DNA of 64,000 nucleotides. Source: Chloroflexota bacterium. GTDB lineage: Bacteria > Chloroflexota > Anaerolineae > 4572-78 > J111. The notes under the pieces are model-generated. The model searched no databases, was not told the origin of the DNA, and saw only the letters and a program-made list of their open reading frames with translations. Of the stretch, positions 17,223 through 26,572 are shown piece after piece (the stretch's first letter is position 1; every line of letters starts with the position of its first letter). The translations under genes were made by a program, and so were the position numbers. The DNA lies in assembly GCA_016860845.1 (NCBI GenBank), contig BOKF01000045.1, forward strand, positions 1 through 64,000, in the 5' to 3' direction.

Positions 17223-19094
17223 TCAAGGAGACACCCTATACCTAACCTGAGCGCTAGTGTTTGCCTCTTCTTTAACAATTAGGGGGAGCTTTAAGCGGAC
17301 ATCATGGATGAGGCAAAGACGTTCGTCGCTGCTTTGACAGTAGTAGATCGTCAGATTTAAGTTTAGATCGTCGTCCATCTCAATATCTACCTTGAAATGA
17401 GCTGGCTCGTTGGCCTGAAAGAGATGAGTAGTACTAACATTATTACCCTGGAGTTGGATCATTTGGGGAGCATCTGGATTGAGTTTATATCCCTCTGGCA
17501 ACTCCACAATCAGACTGATTTCCACTTCACCTGGCCCCACTGTCAGCGGGTCGAGCCGTTGCGCTTTTGGCTCTGATAACAACATCAAGGGCAGTCGCTC
17601 CAGCCCATGTAGCGCCAGGGTCCGCACGGTTTTTTCTTTCAAGTAGGCTACCCGGATTAAATGATTATTGGTATCGGCGATGTATAACCGGCCCTTGCTG
17701 GCAACAACTCCTTCCGGCTCAAACAGTCCCGCCTCGTGGAACGCGCCGTCGGCCTGGCCGGGTTGGCCTGTACCGATCAGGGTCTTGACCTCGCCTGTCG
17801 TCGGGTCGAGGGTTTTAATTTTGTGGTTGTAGCTGTCGGCAATGTAGACCAGGCCCTCATAAAAGGTCAGCCCGGTCGGGTGCTGCAGCCGGACCATGCT
17901 CCCTCTTCCATCCATATCTCCAAACTCAAACAAGCCCTGCCCGACCAACGTTACCACGTGTGGCTTTTCCTCTAACAGGGAAATAGCCCGAATAGCGCTG
18001 GCCTCCGCGTCGGCCACAAACATATGGCCCATACCCAACGACAAGTCGCTTGGCTGGTTAAAACTTGACTGCATCTGGTCCCCATCCACCAACGCTTCGC
18101 GGCCATTACCAAAGAACGGTCCAATCTGCTCTTCTTGAAACAAGGCCCAAATCTGGTGAATCCCGGCCATGGCGATAAAGACGATGTCCTCCACTGTCAG
18201 CACCGCCCAGGGCGAGCGCAGTGGGGTTTCCGTTGGCTGGCCCAGGTTGAAACGCCCGTGTGCTTTCTCGCCCGTTCCGGCGACGGTGCGAACCGCACCG
18301 CTATCCAACGCAACAGCTCGAATAGCGTGATTCTCGGTATCGGCGACGTAAAGAGTGTCGCCGCTAAGGGCCAACCCGTGCGGGCTGTGAAAGGCGGCGG
18401 TCGCCGCCGGACCGTCCTGCAAACCGGGCTGGCCGCTGCCAAACACTCGCCCAATTTCACCCTTGAGACCGTCTTCGCTGAGGTGTACTTCCAGGATACG
18501 ATGATGCCCCGTATCGGCGATGTAAAGCACGCCTTTATCTGTGAGCAACACTTTGGCCGGATAGTCGAGGGGGCGCAGCGGTTCCTGGATGCGCTCCATT
18601 TGAAGATCAAGGGGAGTCCGGTCCAGCAAGCCTTTGCCCTCAGCCTCGTTAATCAGCGCCTCAAGGTCAGGGGCAAACGCTTCCGCCAGAATTTCGCCGG
18701 ATTGGGTATGAACAATCTTGCCCTGCGGGTCAATAACGACAATCGTCGGCCATGCTTTGACCGTATAACTCTGCCACACCTGAAAATTCACATCATTGAC
18801 CACCGGATGATCGAGGCCATGACGCATGATGGCTTCACGGATATTCCTGGTTAACCCTTCGCTGGGAAATTTAGCGGAATGGACGCTAATGATAACCAGT
18901 TCATTGGGGAACTTTTCACGGAGTAGACGCAACTGCGCCACATTATGGTTGCAGTTTATTCAGCCATAGGTAAAGAACTCCAGCAGCACCACTTTCCCAC
19001 GCAGCTCTGCCAGGGTTAAGGGCCGCGGTGTGTTCAACCATTCCAAATTGGGGGGAAATTCGGGCGGATTAATTTTTGCCTGATTAAATGCCAT
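17223..19094 (-). CDS. NHL-repeat thioredoxin-like protein, probable selenoprotein (in-frame TGA at residue 45)
   Basis: Reading from ATG 19094, preceded by the strong ribosome-binding site GGAGGAGAGG, gives an N-terminal thioredoxin-like domain as in NHLRC2-type proteins. The frame meets TGA at 18962-18960 in FFTYG-U-INCNHN and stays open for 578 more codons. The TGA replaces the first cysteine of the expected C-x-x-C redox pair; the second cysteine (residue 48) is present. Residues about 150-450 are NHL beta-propeller repeats ([37 protein letters not shown]). A C-terminal beta-sandwich (500-610) follows. The frame restarting at GTG 18941 lacks a ribosome-binding site and would lose the redox motif. 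Translation through the TGA needs SelA/B/C, which are not in the window. Without them this would be a nonsense mutant. Confidence 0.8.
18929..18962 (-). promoter_or_regulatory. Candidate bacterial SECIS stem-loop after the in-frame TGA
   Basis: Directly 3' of the TGA the mRNA can fold in two ways. In one, AACUGC (nt +4 to +9) pairs with GCAGUU (+24 to +29), with an inner CCA/UGG helix. In the other, GCAAC (+8 to +12) pairs with GUUGC (+27 to +31), with a short upper stem and a G-initiated loop at about +21. Bacterial SECIS elements lie in this position, but I could not score the fold. Confidence 0.5.
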
Positions 19095-19119
19095 GATCCT
19101 CTCCTCCGAAAATAAACCT

Positions 19120-19168
19120 GGAGTGCAAACCTTGGTTTGCCATTAAACCAAAGCAAGCTTTGGACTCC
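19120..19168. repeat. Imperfect inverted repeat upstream of the selenoprotein-like gene
   Basis: GGAGTGCAAACCTTGGTTTG faces CAAAGCAAGCTTTGGACTCC. It lies between two - strand genes and may terminate the Thr/Pro-repeat gene. The surrounding 19095-19309 holds no credible gene. Confidence 0.6.
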
Positions 19169-19309
19169 ATTTTCATCCTTGGTGGTGTGCCACAGGCTCG
19201 TGACGACTCCTTCCAAATTTAGACTGCCGAGCTCCCAGGTATCAAGATTCCGATGACTGGACTGAACCGGCAAACGGAATATCAACGGCTCACACCGGCC
19301 GTTCTTGAT

Positions 19310-20482
19310 TCAAGGGCTGGATCCTCCGGTTGGCGTATCCGTCGCCGTCGGGGTATCGGTCGCTGTTGGAATCGGCGTATCAGTCGGGGTTGGGGTATGA
19401 GTTGCCGTCGGCGTATCGGTTGCTGTCGGAGTTGGGGTATCAGTCGCCGTTGGCATATCGGTTGCGGTTGGAGTTAGGGTATCGGTTGGCGTCGGGGTAT
19501 CAGTCGGTGTCGGGCTATCGGTTGGGGTTGAGGTATGAGTCGCCGTCAGCGTAGCAGTCGTAGTCAGAGTTGGGGTATGAGTCGGCGTCAGCGTACCGGT
19601 CGCTGTTGCGGTTGGAGTGTCCCCTGGCAGCGATATGTCTGTCGCAGTCGGAGTCGGCGTTTCCGGCTCTGGTGTACCGGTCGCCGTCGCGGTTGGGGTG
19701 TCCGCTGACATGGGGGTATCCGTCACCGTGGGAGTCGGCGTATCCGGCGCTGGCGTACCGGTCGCCGTTGGGGTTGGAGTATCCTCCGGCACTGGCGTAT
19801 CCGTCGCCGTTGGAGTCGGCGTATCTACCACCAGCGGTGCCTCCGTGACGGTCGGGATGATTGTATCGGTCGGGGTCGGAGTGTCCCCTGGCAGCGGTGT
19901 CTCCGTCGCAGTCGGTGTACCCGGCATTGGCGTATCGGTCGCGGTCGCAGTTGGAGTGTCTGCCGGTACGCGGGTGCTGGTCGGTGTAACGGTTGGGAGC
20001 GATGCTTTCGTGGGCGTTGCGGTCGCTGTATCCACCGGCAGGAGTGTGCTTGTTGGCGTCACCGGCAGCGACGTACCCGTCAGTAGAGCCAGGGGCACAG
20101 GGGTATCTGTGGGTATGGCCGTACTCATAAACGCCGGGATCAGGATGTCTTTCAACAAAGATATCTCGGTTATCTCGGTGGGCGTCGGCACCGGGGTGGG
20201 GTGTTCCAGCATAATCTGATCTTGTTTAACTGCTTCGACAACTTCGGGATTAATGCGGGCCAACCGCGGCCCGCTGGCAGGGTTGGCGCTGTAATCGGCC
20301 AGAACCTGGGAATCCAACGTTATGGGCAGCCATTGTTGCTCATTTCGTTGTAACCCCACCGTGGCCGCCGTGAAGATAAGCGACCAGGCGATCAACAAAA
20401 AGGCAATCAGCAAAACATCGAAGTGAAAGAGGCTTCGACGCGATCTCTGCCTCTCTTTGGGTCGGTTTTGATTACCCCCCAT
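19310..20482 (-). CDS. Single-pass membrane protein with long Thr/Pro repeat domain
   Basis: The 390-aa protein has a basic N-terminus (KERQRSRRS) and one membrane helix (about residues 23-45), giving an N-in/C-out topology. About 100 ordinary residues follow. From about residue 130 to the end it is almost wholly [13 protein letters not shown] repeats with variants (PVPEDTP, PLPGDTP), ending TGGSSP. Such Thr/Pro tracts are used as cell-wall-spanning stalks or O-glycosylated spacers, but here no folded domain follows the stalk. The DNA repeat array (19330-19960) is built of 6/12/18-nt units and could change length by slippage in frame. No function can be assigned. Confidence 0.7.
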   Translation of the reverse strand: MGGNQNRPKERQRSRRSLFHFDVLLIAFLLIAWSLIFTAATVGLQRNEQQWLPITLDSQVLADYSANPASGPRLARINPEVVEAVKQDQIMLEHPTPVPTPTEITEISLLKDILIPAFMSTAIPTDTPVPLALLTGTSLPVTPTSTLLPVDTATATPTKASLPTVTPTSTRVPADTPTATATDTPMPGTPTATETPLPGDTPTPTDTIIPTVTEAPLVVDTPTPTATDTPVPEDTPTPTATGTPAPDTPTPTVTDTPMSADTPTATATGTPEPETPTPTATDISLPGDTPTATATGTLTPTHTPTLTTTATLTATHTSTPTDSPTPTDTPTPTDTLTPTATDMPTATDTPTPTATDTPTATHTPTPTDTPIPTATDTPTATDTPTGGSSP

Positions 20483-20903
20483 CGCACCTGACTCCCAATT
20501 ACCTTGTCTCCTGAATAAAACCGAGCCTTCAATGCCTGATTTTCTGAGTGCTCTGAATCAAATTCTTGTTCGGTTAAGTTTAAACTTCTTTGGGGGAACT
20601 GATGCGATGATAAAGATAAAGTGGAGTACTGCTTTAGCGGTGAATCCCCAGGGCACGCATTCCCGTCAATGCTCTCTACCAATTTATGGGTGCCTTCTGG
20701 CAGAATCAATCCAGGAATTATTCAATTGAAATTGATAAATAATATGATAGCCTTGAAATGACGATAAGGCAAGGAAAAGTACGACATCAGAAATCCATCT
20801 TTCCAAATAAGGCTGCCTTCTGGTAAAATCTCCTCCCAGGTTAAAGCATATCACTTTTTTAAGAGGCGATGCTTAGAATTACGACAGAGAGGAATCCAAG
20901 TTA
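20483..20903. other. Gene-free spacer between divergent genes
   Basis: This 421-bp spacer separates the Thr/Pro protein from the response-regulator fusion. It contains two related copies of a CCTTCTGG(C/T)A(G/A)AATC segment (about 20693 and 20817). I see no convincing ORF, RNA or strong promoter; short open frames here overlap the neighbouring gene and lack family features. Confidence 0.5.
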
Positions 20904-22559
20904 ATGACGAAGCCCGTTCTGCTGGCTGTGGATGATGACCTCAGCGTATTGAGCGCGATTTCCCGCGATTTGCGCCGGCGCTATGCCGAGCAGTATCGCG
21001 TTTTACGGGCCGACTCGGGCGCTGCCGGGCTGGAAGCTCTGCGCGAGCTAAAACAGCGTAATGACCCGGTCGCCCTCTTTCTGGTTGACCAGCGCATGCC
21101 TCACATGAGCGGTGTAGAATTTCTGGAACAGGCCAGACCGCTCTACCCAGAGGCCAAGCGGGTCTTACTGACCGCCTACGCCGACACCGACGCCGCTATT
21201 CAAGCCATCAACAACGCGGCTATTCATTATTATCTCCTCAAACCCTGGGATCCGCCGGAAGAAAAACTCTACCCAACTCTGGACGACCTGCTGGACGATT
21301 GGCAGGCCAATTACCATCCTCCCTTCAGCGGCATCCGGATTATTGGCCACCGCTGGTCACCCGAAGCGCACCAGCTCAAAGATTTTCTGGCTCGCAATCA
21401 CGTACCCTATCAGTACCTGGATGTCGAGTTTGGAGCCGAGGCCAGGCAGGTATTGAGCCAGCTAGAAATGGAGGAGGCCAAACTGCCGGTTGTCATCCTG
21501 CCCAACGGCGAGAGCCTGGCCAGCCCCTCGCTGCCGGCCCTGGCCGAAAAAGTAGGGCTTAAAACCCAGGCCGAGCGCCGCTTTTACGATCTGGCCATTG
21601 TCGGCGGTGGCCCGGCCGGGCTGGCCGCGGCGGTCTACGGGGCATCGGAAGGGCTGCGCACGGTATTGATTGAGCGCGAAGCAACCGGCGGACAGGCCGG
21701 CACCAGTTCCCGCATCGAGAACTACCTGGGCTTCCCCTCCGGCCTGAGCGGGGCAGAGTTAGCCCGGCGGGCGACGACCCAGGCCAAGCGTTTTGGCGTG
21801 GAAATTTTGGCCCCGCAAAAGGCGACCGGCGTGCGGGTAGACGGTCCTTACCGGATGTTAACCCTGGCCGACGGCAGCGAGATTTCCTGCCACGTCGTGG
21901 TCGTGGCCGTCGGGCTGACTTACCGCAAACTGAACGTGCCGGGCATTGATAAGCTGACCGGAGCCGGGGTTTATTACGGCGCCTCCCTGACCGAAGCCAG
22001 TTTGTGTGAAGACCAGCCGGTGCTGATTGTCGGCGCCGGCAATTCGGCGGGCCAGGCGGCGCTGTACCTGGCCCAGACATCCTCCAAAGTCATCATGCTG
22101 GTGCGGGATGACTCGCTCGGCAAAAAGATGTCGCAGTACCTGGTCGAACGGATCGAGGCCACCCCCACCATCGAAGTTCTGCTGCAGGCCGAGCTGGCTG
22201 CCGTGCATGGGGAAGAACACCTGGAAGCCGTTACGGTCCGTCATCATCCGGCCGGAACCGAAGAAACGTTGCCAGCAGTAGGATTGTTCGTCTTTATCGG
22301 GGCCACGCCCTGTACCGACTGGCTAAGGGGAGTGGTCAAACTGGACGAGCGCGGCTTTATCTTGACCGGGCCGCAATTACTGGTGAACGCCCAAGCCTGG
22401 CCGCTGGAGCGGGAACCATTTCTGACGGAGTCCAGTATCCCCGGCATCTTTGCCATCGGCGATGTCCGGGCGAACTCGGTCAAGCGGGTCGCTTCGGCGG
22501 TGGGCGAAGGTTCGATCACCGTCCAATTTGTGCACCAATATCTGAGCAAAGTGAGGTAA
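20904..22559 (+). CDS. Fused response regulator / thioredoxin-reductase-like flavoprotein
   Basis: The 551-aa protein joins a REC domain (1-125; LAVDDD acidic pocket, phosphoacceptor Asp in FLVDQRMP near residue 62), a glutaredoxin-like segment without a CxxC (about 148-225, GIRIIGHRWSPEAHQLKDF) and a TrxR-type FAD/NADPH module (230-551; FAD motif GGGPAG, ATGGQAG, IENYLGFPSG, second Rossmann GAGNSAG, FAD-closing FAIGDVR). The active-site CxxC of true thioredoxin reductase is absent. It would move electrons from NADPH to an unknown acceptor under control of phosphorylation. It begins a three-gene set with a kinase 2 bp downstream and a UBP zinc finger, an arrangement I recall from other bacteria. 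Confidence 0.9.
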   Translation: MTKPVLLAVDDDLSVLSAISRDLRRRYAEQYRVLRADSGAAGLEALRELKQRNDPVALFLVDQRMPHMSGVEFLEQARPLYPEAKRVLLTAYADTDAAIQAINNAAIHYYLLKPWDPPEEKLYPTLDDLLDDWQANYHPPFSGIRIIGHRWSPEAHQLKDFLARNHVPYQYLDVEFGAEARQVLSQLEMEEAKLPVVILPNGESLASPSLPALAEKVGLKTQAERRFYDLAIVGGGPAGLAAAVYGASEGLRTVLIEREATGGQAGTSSRIENYLGFPSGLSGAELARRATTQAKRFGVEILAPQKATGVRVDGPYRMLTLADGSEISCHVVVVAVGLTYRKLNVPGIDKLTGAGVYYGASLTEASLCEDQPVLIVGAGNSAGQAALYLAQTSSKVIMLVRDDSLGKKMSQYLVERIEATPTIEVLLQAELAAVHGEEHLEAVTVRHHPAGTEETLPAVGLFVFIGATPCTDWLRGVVKLDERGFILTGPQLLVNAQAWPLEREPFLTESSIPGIFAIGDVRANSVKRVASAVGEGSITVQFVHQYLSKVR

Positions 22560-22561
22560 TT

Positions 22562-23947
22562 ATGCATGAATTGTATCAAATTCCCCTCTTTGAGGGCATC
22601 TCCGAGGCAGAGCTGCAATGGCTGCTGGACCACAGCCATGAAGTACAGTTGCAGCCAGGCGACTGTTTTTTCCGCGAAAACGAGCCGGTCAGCCAATTTT
22701 ACGTTGTTCTTGAGGGCGAACTCCAGGTGACCCGCTCGTTCAACGGCAACCCCACTGTTTTGGGAACCACCCCGCGCGGGATTATGGGCGGTGAGATGGA
22801 CCTACTGAATGGCAGCGTGTCCCATGTAAATGCTTGTACCATTTTACCCAGCCGGCTGATGGTCTTTGAAACGGACGACTTTCGCCAACTCTTTGCCGCC
22901 TGTCCCCTGGTGGGAACGCGTATTTTACAGACAACGGCGCAGCGGATGGCCGGTATTGCCACCGCCACCAAAAATCAAGAAAAAATGGCCGCCCTGGGCA
23001 AATTATCGGCGGGGCTGGCCCACGAGTTGAATAACCCTGCCGCTGCCGCCCACCGCGCCGCCAAAACCCTGCACGAGGCCCTGCCGGCCCTTCAGGCGCA
23101 CGCCCTGAATCTAAACTCCGTGGAGACGGACAGCCGGCAGTTGGAACGCCTGGCTGCTTTCCAGCAGCAGGTCATCCAGCGGGCGGCGGCAGCACCTACC
23201 CTGAGGCCGCTGCAGCAAGCGGACCGCGAGGAAGAAATCGGGGAGTGGCTTGACCGGCACGGCGTCGCCCAGCCCTGGGAAATGGCAGCAACCTTTGTCT
23301 CCGCCGGCCTGACCATAGACGATTTGGCCGAATTGATTGAACCCATTTCGGCTGAATGTAAAGGCGACGTGCTGGCCTGGCTGCACAACAGCCTCTACGT
23401 GGCCGGTCTCTTAAACGAAATTGAGCACAGCACCCAGCGGATTTCCGAGTTGGTTGCTGCGGTCAAAGCCTATACTTACATGGATCAAGCGCCGGTGCAG
23501 GAGGTGGATATTCACCAGGGCCTGGAAAACACCCTGACCATGCTCAACCACAAGCTCAAAAAGGTGACCGTCATCCGCGAGTACGACCCGGACCTGCCAC
23601 TGGTTCGGGGGCGCGGCGGTGAATTGAACCAGGTCTGGACCAACCTGATTGATAATGCCGTTGACGCCATAAACGGCGAGGGCAAATTGTGGCTGATCAC
23701 CCGCTGCGAGAACAACTTTGCTATGGTCGAAATTGCCGATAACGGGCCGGGAATTCCCCCGGAGGTGATGCCCCGGCTGTTTGAGCCGTTTTTTACCACC
23801 AAAGAGGTCGGCGTGGGCAGTGGGTTGGGGCTGGACATCGTTTATCGCATCGTCAGCCAGCACGACGGCTCGATTGATGTCCAATCGGAGCCGGGCCACA
23901 CCCGCTTCATTGTGCGCCTGCCGCTGGAAGGACCGAAGTCATCGTGA
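22562..23947 (+). CDS. cNMP-domain sensor histidine kinase
   Basis: The 461-aa protein has an N-terminal cyclic-nucleotide-binding-like domain (1-120, GDCFFRENEPVSQFYVV) and then a dimerisation/phosphoacceptor helix with LSAGLAHELNNPAAAAHRAA (His about residue 155). A long helical insert (170-290) precedes a HATPase_c domain with NLIDNAVDAI, DNGPGIPPEV and GSGLGLDIVYRIV. No membrane segment is seen. It starts two bases after the response-regulator/flavoprotein gene and is almost certainly its cognate kinase. Confidence 0.9.
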   Translation: MHELYQIPLFEGISEAELQWLLDHSHEVQLQPGDCFFRENEPVSQFYVVLEGELQVTRSFNGNPTVLGTTPRGIMGGEMDLLNGSVSHVNACTILPSRLMVFETDDFRQLFAACPLVGTRILQTTAQRMAGIATATKNQEKMAALGKLSAGLAHELNNPAAAAHRAAKTLHEALPALQAHALNLNSVETDSRQLERLAAFQQQVIQRAAAAPTLRPLQQADREEEIGEWLDRHGVAQPWEMAATFVSAGLTIDDLAELIEPISAECKGDVLAWLHNSLYVAGLLNEIEHSTQRISELVAAVKAYTYMDQAPVQEVDIHQGLENTLTMLNHKLKKVTVIREYDPDLPLVRGRGGELNQVWTNLIDNAVDAINGEGKLWLITRCENNFAMVEIADNGPGIPPEVMPRLFEPFFTTKEVGVGSGLGLDIVYRIVSQHDGSIDVQSEPGHTRFIVRLPLEGPKSS

Positions 23948-24034
23948 AACGTGATGTGTAATCCTTCACGCATCACGCATCACATTAAGGTTCAGCTACA
24001 ACTATACAAATCAAGCATAGAAAGGATTTTCCCC

Positions 24035-24316
24035 ATGCAATGCCAACATCTGGATCAAATTCGAGCGGTAACGCCGAGCGCCCAGGGCTGCGAAGATTGT
24101 TTGAAAACGGGCGATAGGTGGGTGCATTTGCGTCTGTGCCTCATCTGCGGGCATATCGGCTGCTGCGACTCGTCACCCAATAAGCACGCCACCAAACATT
24201 TCCACGCCACCGGTCACCCCATCATTAAATCCTTCCAGCCTGGCGAGGCATGGGGCTGGTGTTACGTGGACAAAATTTTCTTCGAGAAGATGCCCGCAAG
24301 CTCTGACAGGAGGTGA
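24035..24316 (+). CDS. UBP-type zinc finger protein
   Basis: The 93-aa protein is essentially a single ZnF-UBP domain: MQCQHLDQI, GCEDCLKTGDRWVHLRLCLICGHIGCCDSS, then HATKHFHATGHPII with all the Cys/His zinc ligands. In eukaryotes this fold binds the ubiquitin C-terminus. In bacteria it is found beside the kinase/flavoprotein pair and its ligand is unknown. The ATG at 24035 has AAAGG upstream; the longer frame from 23951 is read from an inverted-repeat segment and is unlikely. Its TGA overlaps the next ribosome-binding site. Confidence 0.85.
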   Translation: MQCQHLDQIRAVTPSAQGCEDCLKTGDRWVHLRLCLICGHIGCCDSSPNKHATKHFHATGHPIIKSFQPGEAWGWCYVDKIFFEKMPASSDRR

Positions 24317-24318
24317 GT

Positions 24319-24948
24319 ATGAAAATTGCTATTATCGGCACAGGAAATGTAGGCCGTACCCTGGGCACAGGCTGGGCCAAAAAAGGCCACCAGGTAATTT
24401 TTGGCAGCCGTGACCCGCACAGCGAGAAAGTGCGGGAGGTGCTGGCCGCGGCAGGAACAAATGCCAGCGCCGCTGGCATTGCCGAAGCCGGGGCCGCGGC
24501 AGAGGTCATCGTGTTAGCCACCCCCTGGAATATTGTGGAACAAATCGTCGAGTCGTTGGGGAATCTGGCCGGCAAAATTGTGGTAGATTCGACCAACCCC
24601 ATTGCTCCCGGTTTTCAGTTAGCCGTGGGCATGACCAGTTCCGGGGCGGAGCAAATAGCAGGGTGGGCCAAAGGGGCGCGGGTGGTCAAAGCTTTCAACA
24701 CCACCGGCTGGGAAAATATGGCCGATCCGATTTACCACAGCCAGCCCGTGACCATGTTCGTCTGCGGCGATGACGCCGAGGCCAGGACGGTGGTGGCTGG
24801 TCTGGCCGAAGACCTGGGTTTTGAAGTTACCGATACCGGGCCGCTCTCTACCGCCCGTTACCTGGAACCCCTGGCCATGCTCTGGATTCACCTGGCCACG
24901 GTCCAAAAACAGGGACGGCAAATGGCCTTCAAAATAGTCAAAAGATAG
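24319..24948 (+). CDS. NADPH:F420 oxidoreductase-like dinucleotide-binding protein
   Basis: The 209-aa protein starts KIAIIGTGNVGRTLG, the NADP Rossmann motif of the F420-dependent NADP oxidoreductase/coenzyme family, followed by IFGSRDP (NADPH phosphate-binding Arg), VLATPW and KAFNTTGWENM. Members either reduce F420 with NADPH or act as related reductases, and this sequence does not settle which. The ATG at 24319 has a perfect AGGAGG five nt before it. It is coupled to the UBP gene. Confidence 0.85.
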   Translation: MKIAIIGTGNVGRTLGTGWAKKGHQVIFGSRDPHSEKVREVLAAAGTNASAAGIAEAGAAAEVIVLATPWNIVEQIVESLGNLAGKIVVDSTNPIAPGFQLAVGMTSSGAEQIAGWAKGARVVKAFNTTGWENMADPIYHSQPVTMFVCGDDAEARTVVAGLAEDLGFEVTDTGPLSTARYLEPLAMLWIHLATVQKQGRQMAFKIVKR

Positions 24949-24962
24949 TAACTGATCAGACA

Positions 24963-25060
24963 TGTCATTTCGACCGAAGTACCCAAAGGGCATAAAGGAG
25001 AAATTCCTAATGCCTATGTGTCGCTTCAGGGATTTCTCGGCCTATGGCCTCGAAATGACA
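24963..25060. repeat. Inverted repeat element (TGTCATTTCG ends)
   Basis: TGTCATTTCG (24963-24972) faces CGAAATGACA (25051-25060). Within are AGAAATTCC/GGGATTTCT partial arms and a GGCCTATGGCC palindrome. The size of about 98 bp and terminal symmetry resemble a MITE-like dispersed element; no target duplication is clear. Confidence 0.65.
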
Positions 25061-25088
25061 TAGGGCTGAGTAGTAACGAGGGATTATC

Positions 25089-26042
25089 ATGACTCAAACA
25101 ATGAAAGCGGTTCGCCTTCACCGGTACGGCGAGCCGGAGGTGCTAGTTTACGAAGACGCGCCCCGGCCCGACCCGCAAGCCGGCGAGCTGCTCATTCGCG
25201 TGCATGCCGCCGGGGTCAATCCCGTTGATTGGAAAACCCGTTCTGGCCGGGGCGTCGCCAGCCGGCTGCCGGAGAACCCCTTTCCGATCATTGTCGGCTG
25301 GGATGTATCGGGTGTAGTCGAAGCGGTGGGAGAGGCGGTCACCGGCTTCAAAGCCGGCGATGCTGTCTACGGCATGGTCCGCTTTCCCCACCTGGGGTCG
25401 GCTTACGCCGAATATGTCACCGCGCCGGCGGCGCATGTCGCGGCCAAGCCCCGCAACCTCGATCATCTTCACGCCGCTGCCCTGCCCCTGGCGGCCTTGA
25501 CCGCCTGGCAGAGCCTGATTGAAGCGGTAAACCTGGCCGCTGGACAGCGCATCTTGATCCACGCGGCGGCCGGCGGGGTGGGCCACCTGGCGGTGCAGTT
25601 AGCCAAGTGGAAAGGCGCGGAGGTGATTGGCACCGGCTCCGGCCCCAGCGAAACCTTTCTGCGCGAGCTGGGGGTGGATCACTTTATCAATTACCAGACG
25701 ACTCGTTTTGAGGAGGTGGTCCGCGAGGTGGATGTCGTGTTCGACCCGCTGGCCGGGGAAACGCGGGAACGCTCCTGGCAGGTTCTGAAAAAGGGCGGGG
25801 TGCTGGTTTCCATTCTGCGGGATCTATCCGCCGAAACAGCAGCCGCTTACGGGGTGCAGGCCAGGTACGTTTTTGTTGATCCCCATGCCGCCCAATTAGC
25901 CGAAATCGCCGCCTTGGTGGACGCCGGGCAGCTCAGGCCGGTGATTGACACTGTGTTTCCCCTCCAAGATGCGGCTGAGGCGCACCGCCGGGGCCAGCAG
26001 GGACACACCCACGGCAAGATGGTCTTAAAAGTCGTGGGGTGA
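25089..26042 (+). CDS. NADP-dependent quinone oxidoreductase-like (zinc-free MDR)
   Basis: The 317-aa medium-chain dehydrogenase/reductase has the GroES-like N-terminus (MKAVRLHRYGEPEVLVYED), GWDVSGVVEAVG, the Rossmann motif HAAAGGVGHLAVQLAKWKGA and the C-terminal AAEAHRRGQQGHTHGKMVLKV. It lacks the zinc-ligand Cys/His set. It would reduce quinones or activated alkenes with NADPH. A GAGGG ribosome-binding site precedes the ATG. It overlaps the next gene by a few bases. Confidence 0.9.
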   Translation: MTQTMKAVRLHRYGEPEVLVYEDAPRPDPQAGELLIRVHAAGVNPVDWKTRSGRGVASRLPENPFPIIVGWDVSGVVEAVGEAVTGFKAGDAVYGMVRFPHLGSAYAEYVTAPAAHVAAKPRNLDHLHAAALPLAALTAWQSLIEAVNLAAGQRILIHAAAGGVGHLAVQLAKWKGAEVIGTGSGPSETFLRELGVDHFINYQTTRFEEVVREVDVVFDPLAGETRERSWQVLKKGGVLVSILRDLSAETAAAYGVQARYVFVDPHAAQLAEIAALVDAGQLRPVIDTVFPLQDAAEAHRRGQQGHTHGKMVLKVVG

Positions 26043-26044
26043 GC

Positions 26045-26548
26045 ATGTCTGAACTGGTCATTCGTCAAGTCACCCCCGCCGACCTCGACCGCTGCGCCGA
26101 AATCGAGGCGGCCTGCTACGGTCCGGAAGGAGCAACCAGAGAACGGATTGCGACCCGCATCGAGGTGTACCCCCAGGGCTTTCTCGTCGCCAGCCTGGAC
26201 GGCCAAATCGTCGGCTTTATCAACAGCGGCTCAACCTCAAAAGACGATCTCAGCGACGAAGCGTTCAAAGATATGGCCGGCCACGAACCGCAGGGCCGGA
26301 ACATCGTCGTCTTCTCCCTGGCCGTCCATCCCCGCTTTCAAAAACGCGGCTTTGCCGCCGGCCTCATGCGCCGCTTCATTGAGTGGGCCAGGCAGCTCGG
26401 CAAAGCACAGATTTTGCTGATGTGCCGGGCCGGGTTGGTTCCCTACTACCAACGCTTTGGCTTTCTCTATCGCGGCGAGTCCCGGTCCACCCACGGCGGC
26501 CTCCACTGGCACGAGATGGCGTTGCCGCTTATTCCTGCCGAGGATTGA
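26045..26548 (+). CDS. GNAT family N-acetyltransferase
   Basis: The 167-aa protein contains GNAT motif A (FSLAVHPRFQKRGFAAGLMRRFIEWAR, acetyl-CoA pyrophosphate loop QKRGFA) and motif B (LLMCRAGLVPYYQRFGFLYRGES). It resembles the arylalkylamine-acetyltransferase-like branch, but the acceptor is unknown. A GTG at 26039 is possible; I use ATG 26045. Its start overlaps the end of the upstream reductase, so the two are likely co-translated. Confidence 0.88.
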   Translation: MSELVIRQVTPADLDRCAEIEAACYGPEGATRERIATRIEVYPQGFLVASLDGQIVGFINSGSTSKDDLSDEAFKDMAGHEPQGRNIVVFSLAVHPRFQKRGFAAGLMRRFIEWARQLGKAQILLMCRAGLVPYYQRFGFLYRGESRSTHGGLHWHEMALPLIPAED

Positions 26549-26572
26549 CGACCAGCAAGTTTCGTAAAGTGT

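Noticed and set aside
17223..18941. NHL protein starting at GTG 18941 (572 aa)
   Set aside because: It has no ribosome-binding site, removes the thioredoxin-like N-terminus, and the upstream frame with a strong ribosome-binding site continues directly into it through a TGA.
19617..20219. 200-aa + strand ORF rich in Val/Gly/Ser
   Set aside because: It is the antisense reading of the Thr/Pro repeat gene; the repeat keeps several frames open.
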